This document shows, in pieces, positions 1 through 9,905 of a stretch of 20,068 nucleotides of DNA. The position numbers and the translations under genes are program-made. The DNA comes from Lingula anatina (taxonomy: Eukaryota > Brachiopoda > Lingulata > Lingulida > Lingulidae). Position 1 is the first letter of the stretch. The number at the start of each line of letters is the position of its first letter. Location of the stretch: NCBI RefSeq assembly GCF_001039355.2, contig NW_019775524.1, positions 475,815 to 495,882 on the forward strand, given 5' to 3'. The notes below the pieces were generated by a model. It did not search any database. It had not been told where the DNA came from and saw nothing but the letters and a program-made list of their open reading frames with translations.

Positions 1-441
1 ACTAGGCTAAGTTTAGTGCTATAAACTCATTTGCCTGATTAAGTGGCCATTAAATGAGATTTCATAAATCACACTTGTTGATATTTCCCTGTAAACTCCC
101 AAAGGTTAAGCTCTCTGCTAGATAACAGTGTCCATAATAAGGAAGCACTGAATAGCAGCTTCATTAGATTATATTTTTGTTGTTTTCTTTTTAATTTCTT
201 CTCCAACACTGGCATTTTTAAGATGTGACTTTCCCATCCACCTGAGGCTCTGCACAATTTCTGTATTTCCACGTAAGCAGTTGTATTGGTATTCATGTCT
301 TTAAACACTAGTAATATTATTTTATGCACTGTCATCATTTTTCTTATATTGGGACTTTCATCATGTGAATTTTAACTCTCATGGTCATGAAACTATAATC
401 TTATTGAAGGGGTGGATTGAGACCATCTTCTGGGTCTCCTG
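1..441. other. AT-rich spacer or intron, no gene seen
   Basis: No exon with convincing splice sites and coding character is seen on either strand. A 89-codon minus-strand open frame at 69-338 has no recognisable motif and is probably chance. If the gene with exons from 891 starts to the left of the window, this stretch is part of one of its introns. Confidence 0.5.
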
Positions 442-728
442 GAAGACAGTTAGATTTTTTATATTGATGGGTATCTATTTTTTTCTTTTGGAAGACCATC
501 AAAATGGAAGATGGATCAATAAAGATACTTTAGAATACTGTCAAAAATATTTCTGGATCTGCTCCTGTTATTGACCATGTTACCTGTTGTGCATAATGAA
601 AAATCAGTGTTGACTGACTGCTATTATAAGCATTATTTATTGTTGCATCAGAATTGACAAAATGACCTCTTTTGCATCTTTTTTTTCTGTTTTTTGTCTG
701 TACATTTGACAGCTTTGCTGCCTTGTTC
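442..728 (+). repeat. Dispersed repeat, copy 1 (inverted copy at 19775-20068)
   Basis: About 287 bp matches the reverse complement of 19775-20068 nearly end to end. I estimate 85-90% identity by eye, with small indels. Shared blocks include TGGAAGACCATCAAAATGGA, GTTATTGACCATGTTACCTG and TTTTTTGTCTGTACATTTGA. Similarity stops abruptly near 728, just after GCTGCCTTGTT, which looks like a true element end; the other edge is open because copy 2 runs off the window. No TIR, poly-A tail or transposase frame is visible, so the class is unknown. A 72-codon antisense frame here is partly preserved in copy 2, but stops and frame changes argue against a working protein. It lies upstream of the exon at 891, probably in an intron. 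Confidence 0.85.
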
Positions 729-890
729 TTGGAGTTACACTCATTCATTAGGAATCTAGTTTTGTTAATTTGCTTTTACACTATCTAAAAATCATATATG
801 AAAAATATGTACCATTATATGCAAAAATGTTGATTAAGTATATTTTACATTACTTAACAGTTTTTGAAAAAAATAATTCATTTTTTGCAG

Positions 891-2334
891 CTCTTAATGG
901 AGGTCGCCAAACACAGAAACAGCCAGTCACTGCCACTGATAAAGCCATACACAGGACCAAAGCTACCTCCAGACAGATATTGCCTGTCCTCCACAAACTA
1001 TAAACTTAAAGCATTGAAGAAGGTAGTTTGCATATAATGTGTATACAGCAGACTGTGCATAATTCTGACCATGGGAATGGATATTTGTTTTATGTTACAC
1101 AAAGATTTGAGTTGGGAAATGTGGATAAGATCCAACCACCAAAAAAAAAAAAAAATGCATGCGCACAATGACTAATGAAAATAATGCATAACAAAGCATC
1201 TACAAACTGGATCTATTTAGCAATATTTGATAAAAGTTGAAATTCACTTCATTTAAAATGACACAGTCAGGGGTACTTTTAACTGTCAGATATTTGCTTA
1301 GGTAGTTTGTTTAGGCGATTTTTATTCATAAAAAGAAGAATAAGTTTTCAGATTTTAATGAACAGAGATGCATTCCTAATGTAACTCAACCATTTTGTTA
1401 CTCAACCAACTTAAATGACTTAACAGCTGTAGTTGTGCTACTGCTTTGACTTGTCTCTTTTTCTTGTCCAGCCCAGATTACCAGTTGGACTTCCTGCCTC
1501 AGCGTACACACTTAGTTCACCAAAAATCATAACATCTGGAGGAGGTAAGTGCTCTGATACTATTCATTCACCAGAGATTTAGTGTATCCCGAGGTAAATT
1601 TTATTGCAGTGCTGCATAGGATGATGATATGCATTAGTGGGACATGATTATCAGCCAACTCGGTAAATACTATTTCTTTAGATGTTCTTATACAGAAGAC
1701 CAGTGAATAAAATTTAGAAATTTTTTCCTCTGAATGTGTATTATCTACATTTCCTTTCCACCATGTAAATGTAACCCAACTAATTATAGCTAAATGCTAA
1801 ACATATTCTAATTTGACTTTAATATATATATATATAATGAGTATATTATATATTTATTTTTAGTTTCTAAGAATCAGCCTCTAAACCTGGCAAGCATGGG
1901 AGGAACATCCCTGTCTGTTGTTTCTAAAGGTGTTTCCATGCCAACAGTTACCTTGGTTACCAAACAGGGCACCTCATCCTCAGCTGCAGCTATGCCAATG
2001 CCAACAATTAGGCTAACAACAAGTAGGTAGCTTTAGACTGAACCACTAGACTCTTAACTGAGTTCAGTAACTGCTCACATATTTGGAACACAATTGATAA
2101 ATCATATTTTCCTAAACAATGTTTCCTTAATAATGCCTAAATATATTATTTTGAAATTCTAAATGACCACCTTGAGATAAGGTCAAAAAGTGCTTTTAGA
2201 TTTTTTGAGGTACTAAAAATTATTTATGTATTTTATCAGTAATGGAAATTGAGCCGTGTTGGCAGAGATTTCTGCTTTTTGCATGCTTTTCAAGTTATTA
2301 TGCAGCAATTGATGTTTGGAGAATGTCGCATTCA

Positions 2335-2376
<42 letters not shown>

Positions 2377-2442
2377 GCTCCTTCACAATCAAATCCTTTG
2401 AAGAGGAAGGCAGAGGATGATGATTATGACAAACCATCATAA
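891..2442 (+). CDS. 3' part of a multi-exon gene (four exons), unrecognised, probably nuclear protein
   Basis: Exons: 891-1022, 1472-1544, 1864-2022, 2378-2442 (TAA 2440-2442). Acceptors are ttttttgcag, tcttgtccag, tatttttag and ttattattag; donors are AAG|gtagtt, GGAG|gtaagt and ACAA|gtaggt. Phases 0, 1 and 1 match, and the joined frame has no stop over about 142 codons. Exon 1 has a [13 protein letters not shown] segment and ends in a Lys-rich patch (KLKALKK). The next two exons are rich in Ser, Thr, Pro, Gly, Val and Met (for example [18 protein letters not shown]), as in disordered activation or scaffold regions. The C-terminus is a KRK patch followed by an acidic run ([13 protein letters not shown]), like a nuclear localisation signal. 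I infer a chromatin or transcription factor subunit but do not recognise the family. The start lies upstream, beyond the window or in exons I cannot see. In the third exon a donor 4 nt downstream (TAG|gtagct) is also possible but would bring an early stop in the last exon. Confidence 0.72.
1023..1471 (+). other. Intron between the first and second visible exons
   Basis: It begins gtagtt and ends ttgtctctttttcttgtccag, a strong polypyrimidine tract. It holds an A-rich run at 1140-1155 and nothing else notable. Confidence 0.6.
1545..1863 (+). other. Intron with a TA-repeat near its 3' end
   Basis: It starts with the consensus donor gtaagt. A TA-rich stretch (around 1821-1852) precedes the acceptor tttatttttag. 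No other element is seen. Confidence 0.6.
2336..2376 (+). repeat. (TTA)n microsatellite that forms the last 3' splice site
   Basis: About 13 TTA units run directly into TTAG|CTCCTTC. The AG that ends the intron before the terminal coding exon (2378) is the edge of the repeat. There is no C-containing polypyrimidine tract, so the uridine-rich repeat must serve as one if the exon is used. Confidence 0.85.
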
Positions 2443-3605
2443 TTAGGCATCATGGTGCAAAATGATGGATATATACAAAATGGAAAGCAGCCAAAGCATT
2501 AGGACACTCTTCCTTATGGGTCTGTGAAACTGCAGACTTGTGATGGATTTGTGAGAAAAGTGAAGAAGAGTTTTGTCAGGAATTTATGAGCTTAATCAGC
2601 CCCAGAAGACATGTCACTGTATTGAGTATGGTCATGATGTAACTGAAAGACCATACCATGACCAAGTTTGATATTGGAAATGCAGCTGGAAGAGAGGAAC
2701 ATTATTTTCTTCAAGACTTATTTCCTCAAGCAATGTAATGCTGTTACAGTAACTTCTGTTCTGCAATATTAATAGTGGCTCCATAGACTTTATGGCAGAG
2801 ACTATATTGTACAAAGTTGGTCAGAAGAGCCTGGTGGAAAACATATTGAGATGATAGAAAAGAGAGAGATGTTCATCAGGGGCGTGATTTGTCAGGAGAG
2901 AAATATAAAACTGTAAAATAGACGATTTTCCTTGTTTGACAATCGCAATTATGAATCACACATTTATAATTTATGTATTGCATTATTTTTGACAAGAGCT
3001 TGTACCAACATAGCCTAGAAAGGGTTGTCTGAACAAATGAAATGACTTGTGTTTGTACTTATACAGTATGTGAGAACAGCAGTTATGGACCAAGTGCTCA
3101 CAAAGAGCATATATCGAAAGTCTATGACAACCAAGTTATCTGTATGGAATTAAATTAATAGTAAGCAGTAACGCCAAATATAATGTAAAGAATGCATTAA
3201 TGACGTTGGTAATTTCTCACAGAATTCATTCTTATATATTGATCACCCAACACATTGTACTGTTAGTTTAAAATATCTGCAAAGGATGAGATAAAATTTG
3301 CAAAACTGAGTTACTGTCAGAAGAGTCATTTATTAAAAGTAAATAAAAATTGTACATATTTAAGAACATGGAATTGAAAAGTTGAGCTGTTTAACATTTC
3401 AAAGGGCACCTAAATTTAGTGATATCTTAAATCACTAAATACACTGAGGGTAAAACATGATAACTTATTAGCTTCAGAAAAACTTCCAACTCTTAATGAT
3501 GATTATTTTCCCATCTACATTACAGACAAAAATAAGACTGTTTTCAAGTAAGTTCAACTACTGCGAAATTGTATAATGGATTGTGAAATAAATTGATGTT
3601 GAAAA
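2443..3605 (+). other. 3' UTR of the gene ending at 2442, with candidate poly(A) signals
   Basis: AT-rich non-coding sequence follows the TAA at 2440. AATAAA hexamers occur at 3342-3347 and near 3587, both possible cleavage signals; another lies in the second copy of the tandem duplication near 3726. Which one is used cannot be told from sequence. A 60-codon antisense frame at 2632-2814 has no features and is left out. Confidence 0.5.
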
Positions 3606-3786
3606 ACAGCATTTAATCAATCTGTTTTTCATTTCTTTAGCCAAGTTTTTCATCTACATTACAGACAAAAATAAGACTTTTCCAAGTAAGTTCAACTACT
3701 GCAAAATTGTAAAATGAATTGTGAAATAAATTGATGTTGAAAAACAGTATTTAATCAATCAGTTTTTCATTTCTTTAGCCAAGTTG
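3508..3786 (+). repeat. Tandem duplication, unit about 138 bp, two copies
   Basis: The blocks from CATCTACATTACAGACAAAA to CATTTCTTTAGCCAAGTT occur twice, at about 3512-3647 and 3651-3785, offset 138-139 bp. Identity is roughly 93-95% by eye, with a 1-nt indel and a few substitutions. Each unit ends in a splice-acceptor-like tttctttag and contains a donor-like caagtaagt, so the junction creates a 45-nt pseudo-exon (3641-3685). Confidence 0.9.
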
Positions 3787-4140
3787 AATAGAGATTAATT
3801 ATTTGTAAATCCATCACAGAGAAGTAACCTAAGTAATGAAAAATATATTGAGTCAAAGTCTTGGAAAAGTTGCACTGTCAAATCTTTGATATAAATTTGA
3901 GTTTCTGAAGTATCTTTATTGTATTGTACACAAGAACTACATTTTAATGTGGATTAAAATTTAAAAATTAAAAATTATAATTGAAACACGCTACAGATTC
4001 ATTCAAATTACTTCTGCGGTGCAGGGCTTGTTATTATGTATGATATTGCGTTGGCTGAGAACATGAACAAAGATATCTCATCCAGCACAATTGGCGAACC
4101 AGATATTTGAATGTGATGGCATCTTGATGAATTTCTCCCC
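3787..4140. other. Intergenic AT-rich spacer, no gene seen
   Basis: A-rich and T-rich low-complexity runs around 3955-3985. No coding or RNA signal seen. Confidence 0.5.
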
Positions 4141-4147
4141 TTTTAGT

Positions 4148-4230
4148 CCCCGTGACGTCACTTCCTCGAACTTTTACGCGGCCATCTTCGAGTCTTTGTG
4201 AAAACTGGGACACAAGTCAGCGCCAAAACT
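4148..4230 (+). promoter_or_regulatory. Core promoter with CRE, ETS, YY1 and E2F-like sites
   Basis: A locally CpG-containing block in AT-rich surroundings holds a perfect palindromic CRE (TGACGTCA, 4153-4160), directly followed by an ETS-like CTTCCTC (4161-4167), a YY1-like GCGGCCATCTT (4178-4188; AAGATGGC on the other strand) and an E2F-like GCGCCAAAA (4220-4228). Such clusters are typical of TATA-less housekeeping promoters. A consensus donor at 4277 points to transcription on the plus strand, with initiation probably near the YY1 site. An antisense transcript cannot be excluded. Confidence 0.65.
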
Positions 4231-4276
4231 GAAGCCAAAATCGTCGCAGCAAATATCTTTTTGGATTTTTCGATCG
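4190..4276 (+). other. Probable untranslated first exon of a plus-strand gene
   Basis: The stretch ends at GATCG|gtgagtgtg, a consensus 5' splice site, and contains no ATG, so it would be 5' UTR. The start is set only by the promoter motifs just upstream and is approximate. The rest of the gene would lie to the right. The best acceptor followed by an ATG in good context is at 8186, but the downstream coding exons are weak. Confidence 0.5.
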
Positions 4277-5763
4277 GTGAGTGTGCTTTCTGAGATATAT
4301 AGTTGTTTGAGAGGTTCTTGGATTACATGCACTTTGTGCATGGAGTGCAATTTGATCGGGCAAAGTTTGACCCAACTTTGTTGAGTGTGGGCCCTGGTAG
4401 AGGGTCAAATCGCAGCGTGATTTTCAGCGATGTAGAGGTATTTAAAAATGGCCATATTCTGGGTTTCGTTCGTAAGGATAAATTTTGGCTTGCTTGGTGC
4501 ATTTAGTTATTTTGAGATGTTTTTTTAGATATTTTTATTAAACTGAATGCAGTTCATGGTGGCACTAAGCTGTAAAGCTGAATTTGTAAAGCGCCACAAT
4601 TATTTTGCTGAAGCCAAAGGCACGATAGTTTTTCATTTTTTTTTCGTTGTAAGTCGCAATCATTTATTCAGGTTTGGTTCTCATTGTTTTCATTATCATG
4701 TATTATTTACATATAAAATGTTACAGATATAGTAAAAACACTATAAATAAAATTTATCTCCTTATTAATATTATATCATTATAAATATAAGTTTTTAGGA
4801 CCACCCACAAACACAACTGCTTCTCTCTCATAGTGAACCAACATGTCCTGCAGTTTTTTAAGTGTATTGTTTTGGACATGGAAGTGATTCATCCCAAATT
4901 AGTCCTATGTTATATCAATTCAAAATACAAAATATGTATTGTTAAATTTTGGGTAATGATAAAAAACCTCATCTGGATAAGTTGTTATGTAACCAGGTTA
5001 ATTATTACAGTATGCTGTGGTTTGCATTAGCTCTTTCTTCAGAAAATTTCAGAAGCCTTCATGAGTATTATTGTTATACTGTGGGTTACTTTTCCACCTC
5101 ACTGATTTTTTCCACCTTCCGTTTAGGCAGCAACCAGATAAATGAGTGTTCATATTTTATATTTAATAATGCATGCAGTGAAATTGCAGGGTGTAGAAAA
5201 GTGTAGAAAGGAGGGGGGATTATGTTATTAGAAGATAAAAACATTTAAAAACATTTTTAGCATTTGACTAGAATGTTCTTTGTTTGAGTGATAATGGTTA
5301 AAGTTAAACAGATGCTGACCAGTGTATTCCTTCGATAACAGTCTGTGTGTATTGCTTGATTTAAGTAGACCTCTTTTATAGAAAGAATTTAAGAGATTTC
5401 ACCTCAAAAGAATCATATACTGCCACTAATTTGTAAAAGATGTAATTGTTATTTACAATTTTAGGATAAAACAGGAAAAAATATTCTTCACTTTTTAAGT
5501 TCAGTATGCAAAGGCAATCCTTAGTCATTAGTAATTCTGAAAGTCACCAGAGGTTATGGGTTGTGTTTATATATATACATGTTATAATAGAAATAGAATT
5601 TTTGGTTTATGGTTATGAGGCAAGTGCTTAGTTTTTTCCCCTTGTAATGAAAATAATTAAAAAAACATTGTTCCCAACCTCTTCATAAAGAATGCGATAG
5701 GGGTTATTGTAGAGCACTTGGTGCACCGAAAGGAAATGTTTAAATCATGATATCTAGACAGAT
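4277..5763. other. Intron or intergenic DNA, no exon seen
   Basis: AT-rich. Several open frames of 60-85 codons occur (for example 4303-4506 and 4949-5206) without conserved motifs; they fit chance. A T-rich and TA-rich region spans about 4620-4800. Confidence 0.45.
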
Positions 5764-6135
5764 TGTTACAAGTTATTATGCTGGTAGGTCGTGAAAACTA
5801 AGCAAGAAGATATATCTTTGTAGTCTGTATTGATTGATATTGTGTTTTAAGGTAGGTTCTGGGTTTTTCAGATTTAAGGTAAAAAGACCATTTATTTTAA
5901 TTCCACCGTTACGTGTGTGTACATTTACTCAGATATGCACTTTGTGATGTAATTGTTCATGTTTTACTATGTTCTATTGTGTGTGTATTCTTGTTACAAG
6001 TTATTACACTGGTAGGTCTTGAAAATTTAGCACGAAAGAGAGATATATTAAAAAAAACCTTTGCAGTCTTTGTTGGTTGGTCTTGCTTTTAAGGTAGGTT
6101 TTGATAACAGATTTGAGGTTAAAAGACAATGTTCT
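5764..6135 (+). repeat. Diverged direct repeat, offset 229 bp (two copies)
   Basis: GTTACAAGTTATTA followed by CTGGTAGGTC occurs at 5764 and 5993. Further shared landmarks follow in the same order: AGATATAT, a (T)TTGTAGTCT/TTTGCAGTCT block, a TTTTAAGGTAGGTT block, and (A)CAGATTTGAGGT or TTCAGATTTAAGGT followed by AAAAGAC. Copies span about 5764-5895 and 5993-6130, diverged with indels, so this is an old duplication or two members of one repeat family. Function unknown. Confidence 0.7.
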
Positions 6136-7370
6136 GTAACATTTTGCTCATCATAAAGTTTGTACTAGTGTGAATGTGTTTATGTGCACGTGTGTAGGTC
6201 ATTTCACATCAGGCATTTACATTTTGACAATACAATTGTAATTGTATGGTTTGAGAGATAAGGGCCATTCACACAAGCAAGTAACTAGTGGTCCAGTTAA
6301 CCCTGATAGAATTGTGGTGAAATAAACCCACTTGCTATGCGTTCACACTGATACTGGCAGAGAGAGTCTTTCGCCAATCATACTTCCAGTTAGCATGCAC
6401 ACCAGTTGGAAAGAAATATAAATTTCTTACGTGGCAGGGGGTTCAAGTAGCAACGGTTGTTATGCTGTACAAAATATTTAATTTACTAGAGTCAAGAAAT
6501 ATTTCCATGCGAAAAGATACATTAAAATTTCGGCAAATATGTGCGACGAGGAGGAGGAGCAGATCGCAGTTGTTACATGTTAGTACTGTCAGAATTTCAT
6601 GCCAATTCTGATTTCTTACCCATTTGTGTGCATAAGTTCCAAATGTAAACACTAGGTCTTGACTGCAATTTAGAGCTTACTGCGATAGAGTCCTAGTCCT
6701 GGTCAGGGTTTATTTGGACCATGGTCAGGGGTACGTAGTTCGTTCACATTAGAAAAGTTAACCTGATAGGACCACAATCAAACCTCAACAGCAGTCAAAT
6801 TTGCCAGTGTGTAAAGCTCTATGGAGAACTTGACTGGGTTCCCATAAACCTGTCGTACTAGCAGGATCGATCTAACTCCGAAGGGATTCTTGCTAAATTG
6901 CATTCAGTTTAAGCGGTTTGAATGTCTGTTGCGCCCACTGAAGCTTCTAGGGATAATTCCACTTCGTCTTATATTACGAATATTATGGAAGTTAAAATGA
7001 GATGTGAGCTGCGCATGCTATGTTCTTATAGCAAATGACAGGTGTCCTTCTGAATAACAAAAGTTCGATTAGCTCAAAAATGTACAAACATTTGGTTTCC
7101 AGGTTAAGGAAGTCAATTGCTTAAATTGTTTTGTAGAAAGCTGTGAATCCTTTCAGGCCTTCTTCATATCATCTAGAAATCACACTTTTTGTCTTCCTGT
7201 TATTGGTCTGAACAACCAGGTGCAGTCACACCACAAACATATTCTTAGATGCGTGTTCTCGTGTTGGCAAATGTGCTGGGTTAAAAAAACGTCGCATTAG
7301 ATAGCATCAATCTGTTTGTTGAGGTCAAATTGTAGTGTTTGCAAAATTGAAGCGAAAACTGTTAGTGTTA
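6136..7370. other. Non-coding stretch with possible remnants of an inverted-repeat element
   Basis: No gene seen. The segment 6265-6325 (GGCCATTCACACAAGCAAG, then AGTTAACCCTGATAG) resembles 6741-6775 (CGTTCACATTAG, then AGTTAACCTGATAGG) in the same orientation. Its start also recalls the CATTCACATCAAG terminus of the element at 13624-13842. This is weak evidence for decayed mobile elements. Confidence 0.3.
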
Positions 7371-7390
7371 TTATCAAAATATTTTGATAA
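7371..7390. repeat. Perfect 20-bp palindrome
   Basis: TTATCAAAATATTTTGATAA is its own reverse complement with no loop. It could be a dimeric factor site or chance in AT-rich DNA. Confidence 0.9.
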
Positions 7391-8185
7391 AAAATGCAAG
7401 TAAGATAGTAGGTTCTTTTGTACGGATATAGTTGTAAGTGCATGTCTTATATGCAATCATTGCTACAGTGGAGTTTATTTGTTAACCATTATGTTATTAC
7501 TTCTTCTTAAAATAAATAATTCAAAAACCCTAAAGGCTAGTTAGGCCAGAAAGTATCACTTTAGTAAAAACAGTTGGTATTTTTCACCATTAAATGACTG
7601 TTGTTGAGTTGTTCTCAAAATTATTTTGGGCCAATGGAGTGACCCTCACTGATAAAACTAGAGGATTACTTGCGTGTGCTGTATACGATTATTTACATAT
7701 TCCTTCTTTATTAGTATATAAGCACTTTATGGACAAAACCATGATAACAACCACGTATAAGAAGTAACTGTGCTATACAGAGCAGTATGCCCTGCCTTAA
7801 ATTGCACTGAGTGCTCTCTCTCCCCTGCTCTGTTGGGAGATTCAATTATTAACTAAACAAATAAGTGCTTATAATGAGGGACAATTTACCCATTGATTCA
7901 TTGTAAAACACACTTCAGCGCAGAGAGGAGAGGCTGCTACGATATCCATTCCTTGGCGATGTCGATAAATGTCTGTGCTCTGATTGGGGATTATCAATGT
8001 CAGTCTTTGTGGATAGTTTTAAATAACCAGGAAATACAACTTCTCTGGCATTGTGAACAAGTTCATGTTCCCAGGTTGGTTGATAATCAATGTTTGTCAC
8101 CATTTAAAGAATGAGGAATTGCATTTCTTGGATCTCTTGAGTTTTAAGTGATCGTGTTAAAAATATTCACTTTTTTCTTTAACAG
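7391..8185. other. Non-coding stretch, one doubtful ORF pair
   Basis: Overlapping open frames on both strands at 7893-8114 (+) and 7915-8103 (-) look protein-like. The minus frame has a stop immediately before its ATG and no usable acceptor, and the plus frame has no motif. I see no supported gene. Confidence 0.4.
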
Positions 8186-8302
8186 GCAGAAAGATGGTTG
8201 TGAAATTCATTCTAACATCTGTGAAAAATAATTGATATGCCCCTGTTATGCATACCCATTAATGAAGTGTTTGTCTGCAGATTTCTGGAGTAGATAAGGA
8301 AG
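8186..8302 (+). CDS. Candidate translation-start exon and mini-exon of the 4.2-kb promoter transcript (tentative)
   Basis: A strong acceptor (cttttttctttaacag) at 8185 is followed by ATG at 8194-8196 in a favourable context (A at -3, G at +4), reading MVVKFILTS. The frame stops at 8233-8235 unless spliced at TCT|gtgaaa (8221). A 22-nt mini-exon 8281-8302 (tttgtctgcag| to GAAG|gtaaat) would continue it in frame as ISGVDKE, though a 60-nt intron is short. Phase-compatible open exons can be drawn at 10218-10290 and 10690-10735. The pieces are short and AT-rich DNA yields such chains easily. No family is recognised. Confidence 0.2.
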
Positions 8303-9136
8303 GTAAATTCATTAAATGTTACCAAGTGAAAAATTGAAAACTCTCAAGGGTAGCCTTTTTTCTTCAAGCAGTGCCCAGGCTGGTGGACTGTAAAACCCAA
8401 ACTGGGAAAGTTTGTACAAATTGCCAGCCCAGCCAAAGGTCACCTGAATAAGCTTATAGAGAAATGGCCTGTCCCTAGGCTCCTACCCCATATATGTTGG
8501 CACAGTTGGTGTGTAGGAAGAAACACAGCAAGTAGAGAAAAATACTTGACAAATTTTTGCTAGCATGATTCTCAACGGATGGATAAGACTGTTCCACATA
8601 GCAAATCATGAGACTGAGGCAGTCTGCGTAAGTGGGGTGTACCAAACTAGGCAGTTCCAACAGGACTAAAAATGCACCTAAAGAGAAGGAAAAGCTCTTA
8701 ACTGTCAAACTCTCTACAACTAAAAAGTAAAAATCTCCATGTAGCTGAACATTATTTCTACCCCCTGATCAGAAGAGAGCTCATAGAATAGGTGTTTATT
8801 TAAACCTGTAGGAGGTCATCAGTGTTAACTCCCTGTCTTTGTTAGAATGTTATAGAACTTCTATTGGACATTGATTATTGATAGTGTGGGTGTCACTACA
8901 TGAGTGTTAATCAATAAATGTCCTCAGTTGCAGCTTGAATGGATCAGCTTGTGGCTCAGTATCCCTGTAGTGAAATTTAGTAGGGTTAAACAGTTAAGGG
9001 CTATTTTGAATGTCTTAAATATTTAGGGTGCCAGGTATTTCTCACAGTAAAATTGCCTTCCCTGCCCCATGTGTCTAAAGTCGATGTGTTGATTTTTTAC
9101 TTCTGTGGCCATTTATATACAAGCAGATACATTTGA
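8303..9136. other. Non-coding stretch, no feature seen
   Basis: AT-rich without convincing exons. A 77-codon minus-strand frame at 8475-8708 has no motif and no splice context and is taken as chance. Confidence 0.4.
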
Positions 9137-9160
9137 CCCCCCCCCCCTTTCGGGCCACCA

Positions 9161-9203
<43 letters not shown>
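9137..9203 (+). repeat. C11 run and (CA)n microsatellite
   Basis: Eleven C at 9137-9147, then CA dinucleotides from about 9159 to 9203 with one CATA interruption. Likely length-polymorphic. Confidence 0.95.
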
Positions 9204-9205
<2 letters not shown>

Positions 9206-9498
9206 AAAAGTGCACCGTATGACTCTTGTGTTTAATATGCCTCTTTACACAATATTTGTACCTGTCGGATATTAAAGTGTGAGAGGCTGTTATGTTAGTG
9301 ACTCAGTATAAATAGAATAGAGTTGGACTGCCTGCTGCTTCTGACCCCATTCACCAAAGGAACCAGACTGGAAAAGCTAATGAAGCTGGAAAATCATGTA
9401 GGAAAGCTGCCTGGGTGGGGAGAGTGAATACCACCACTCCACATCTTTATGTGAATTGTACAGAATTTATAAACTTTCTCTTCTAGATGACTGATGAT

Positions 9499-9508
9499 GG
9501 GGGGGGGG
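9499..9508 (+). repeat. G10 homopolymer
   Basis: Ten G in a row within ATGATGG...CACAG. Prone to slippage and sequencing error. Confidence 0.9.
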
Positions 9509-9650
9509 CACAGTTTGTATTCTATTGTCGTGACAGCTAAATGAGTGCTGCTCCAATTTTCCACATTGATTTGATCCCCTTCCCCCCCTCCTTGTACATA
9601 TGTATATTGCTATTCCATATGTATATGGACACATTGATAAATTATTTTAA

Positions 9651-9652
<2 letters not shown>

Positions 9653-9694
<42 letters not shown>
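9653..9694 (+). repeat. (AC)21 microsatellite
   Basis: Uninterrupted AC dinucleotides, followed by an A-rich tail (9695-9730). It lies just beyond the stop codon of the minus-strand terminal exon at 9739. Confidence 0.95.
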
Positions 9695-9698
<4 letters not shown>

Positions 9699-9738
9699 TA
9701 AATAATAAATAAGAAAAAAAAGAAAAATAAGAACAAAA

Positions 9739-9905
9739 TCAAGCACATTTTTTAAAAATAGCAAATCTCCCATTGGCAACCGTACCAGAATTTGTGTTGC
9801 TGCTCACATACAATTGTTTGAACTCATTGAGACTTAACTGTGAAGTCTGAGACAGTAGGGGTATATGCTGGGTGATATGGTTGTAGGTGACGCCAGACTT
9901 GATGT
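9739..9905 (-). CDS. Probable last coding exon of the DED-like gene
   Basis: On the minus strand a good acceptor (cttgtcattttgcag) at 9906 opens a 54-codon frame that ends in TGA (9739-9741). Residues include SGVTYNHITQHIPLLSQ and later NEFKQLYVSSN; no family is recognised. The exon needs one leading base, and the exon at 13894-13953 leaves exactly one (G), giving GAC (Asp). The phase match and the protein-like composition support the link, but the intron would be about 4 kb and other exons may lie between. It may instead belong to another minus-strand gene. Confidence 0.4.

Noticed and set aside
4303-4506. 67-codon frame after the 4.2-kb first exon
   Set aside because: It begins inside the intron defined by the consensus donor at 4277 and has no recognisable motif.
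7893-8114. Overlapping protein-like open frames on both strands
   Set aside because: The minus frame has a stop directly before its ATG and no acceptor; the plus frame lacks motif and splice context. No support beyond openness.
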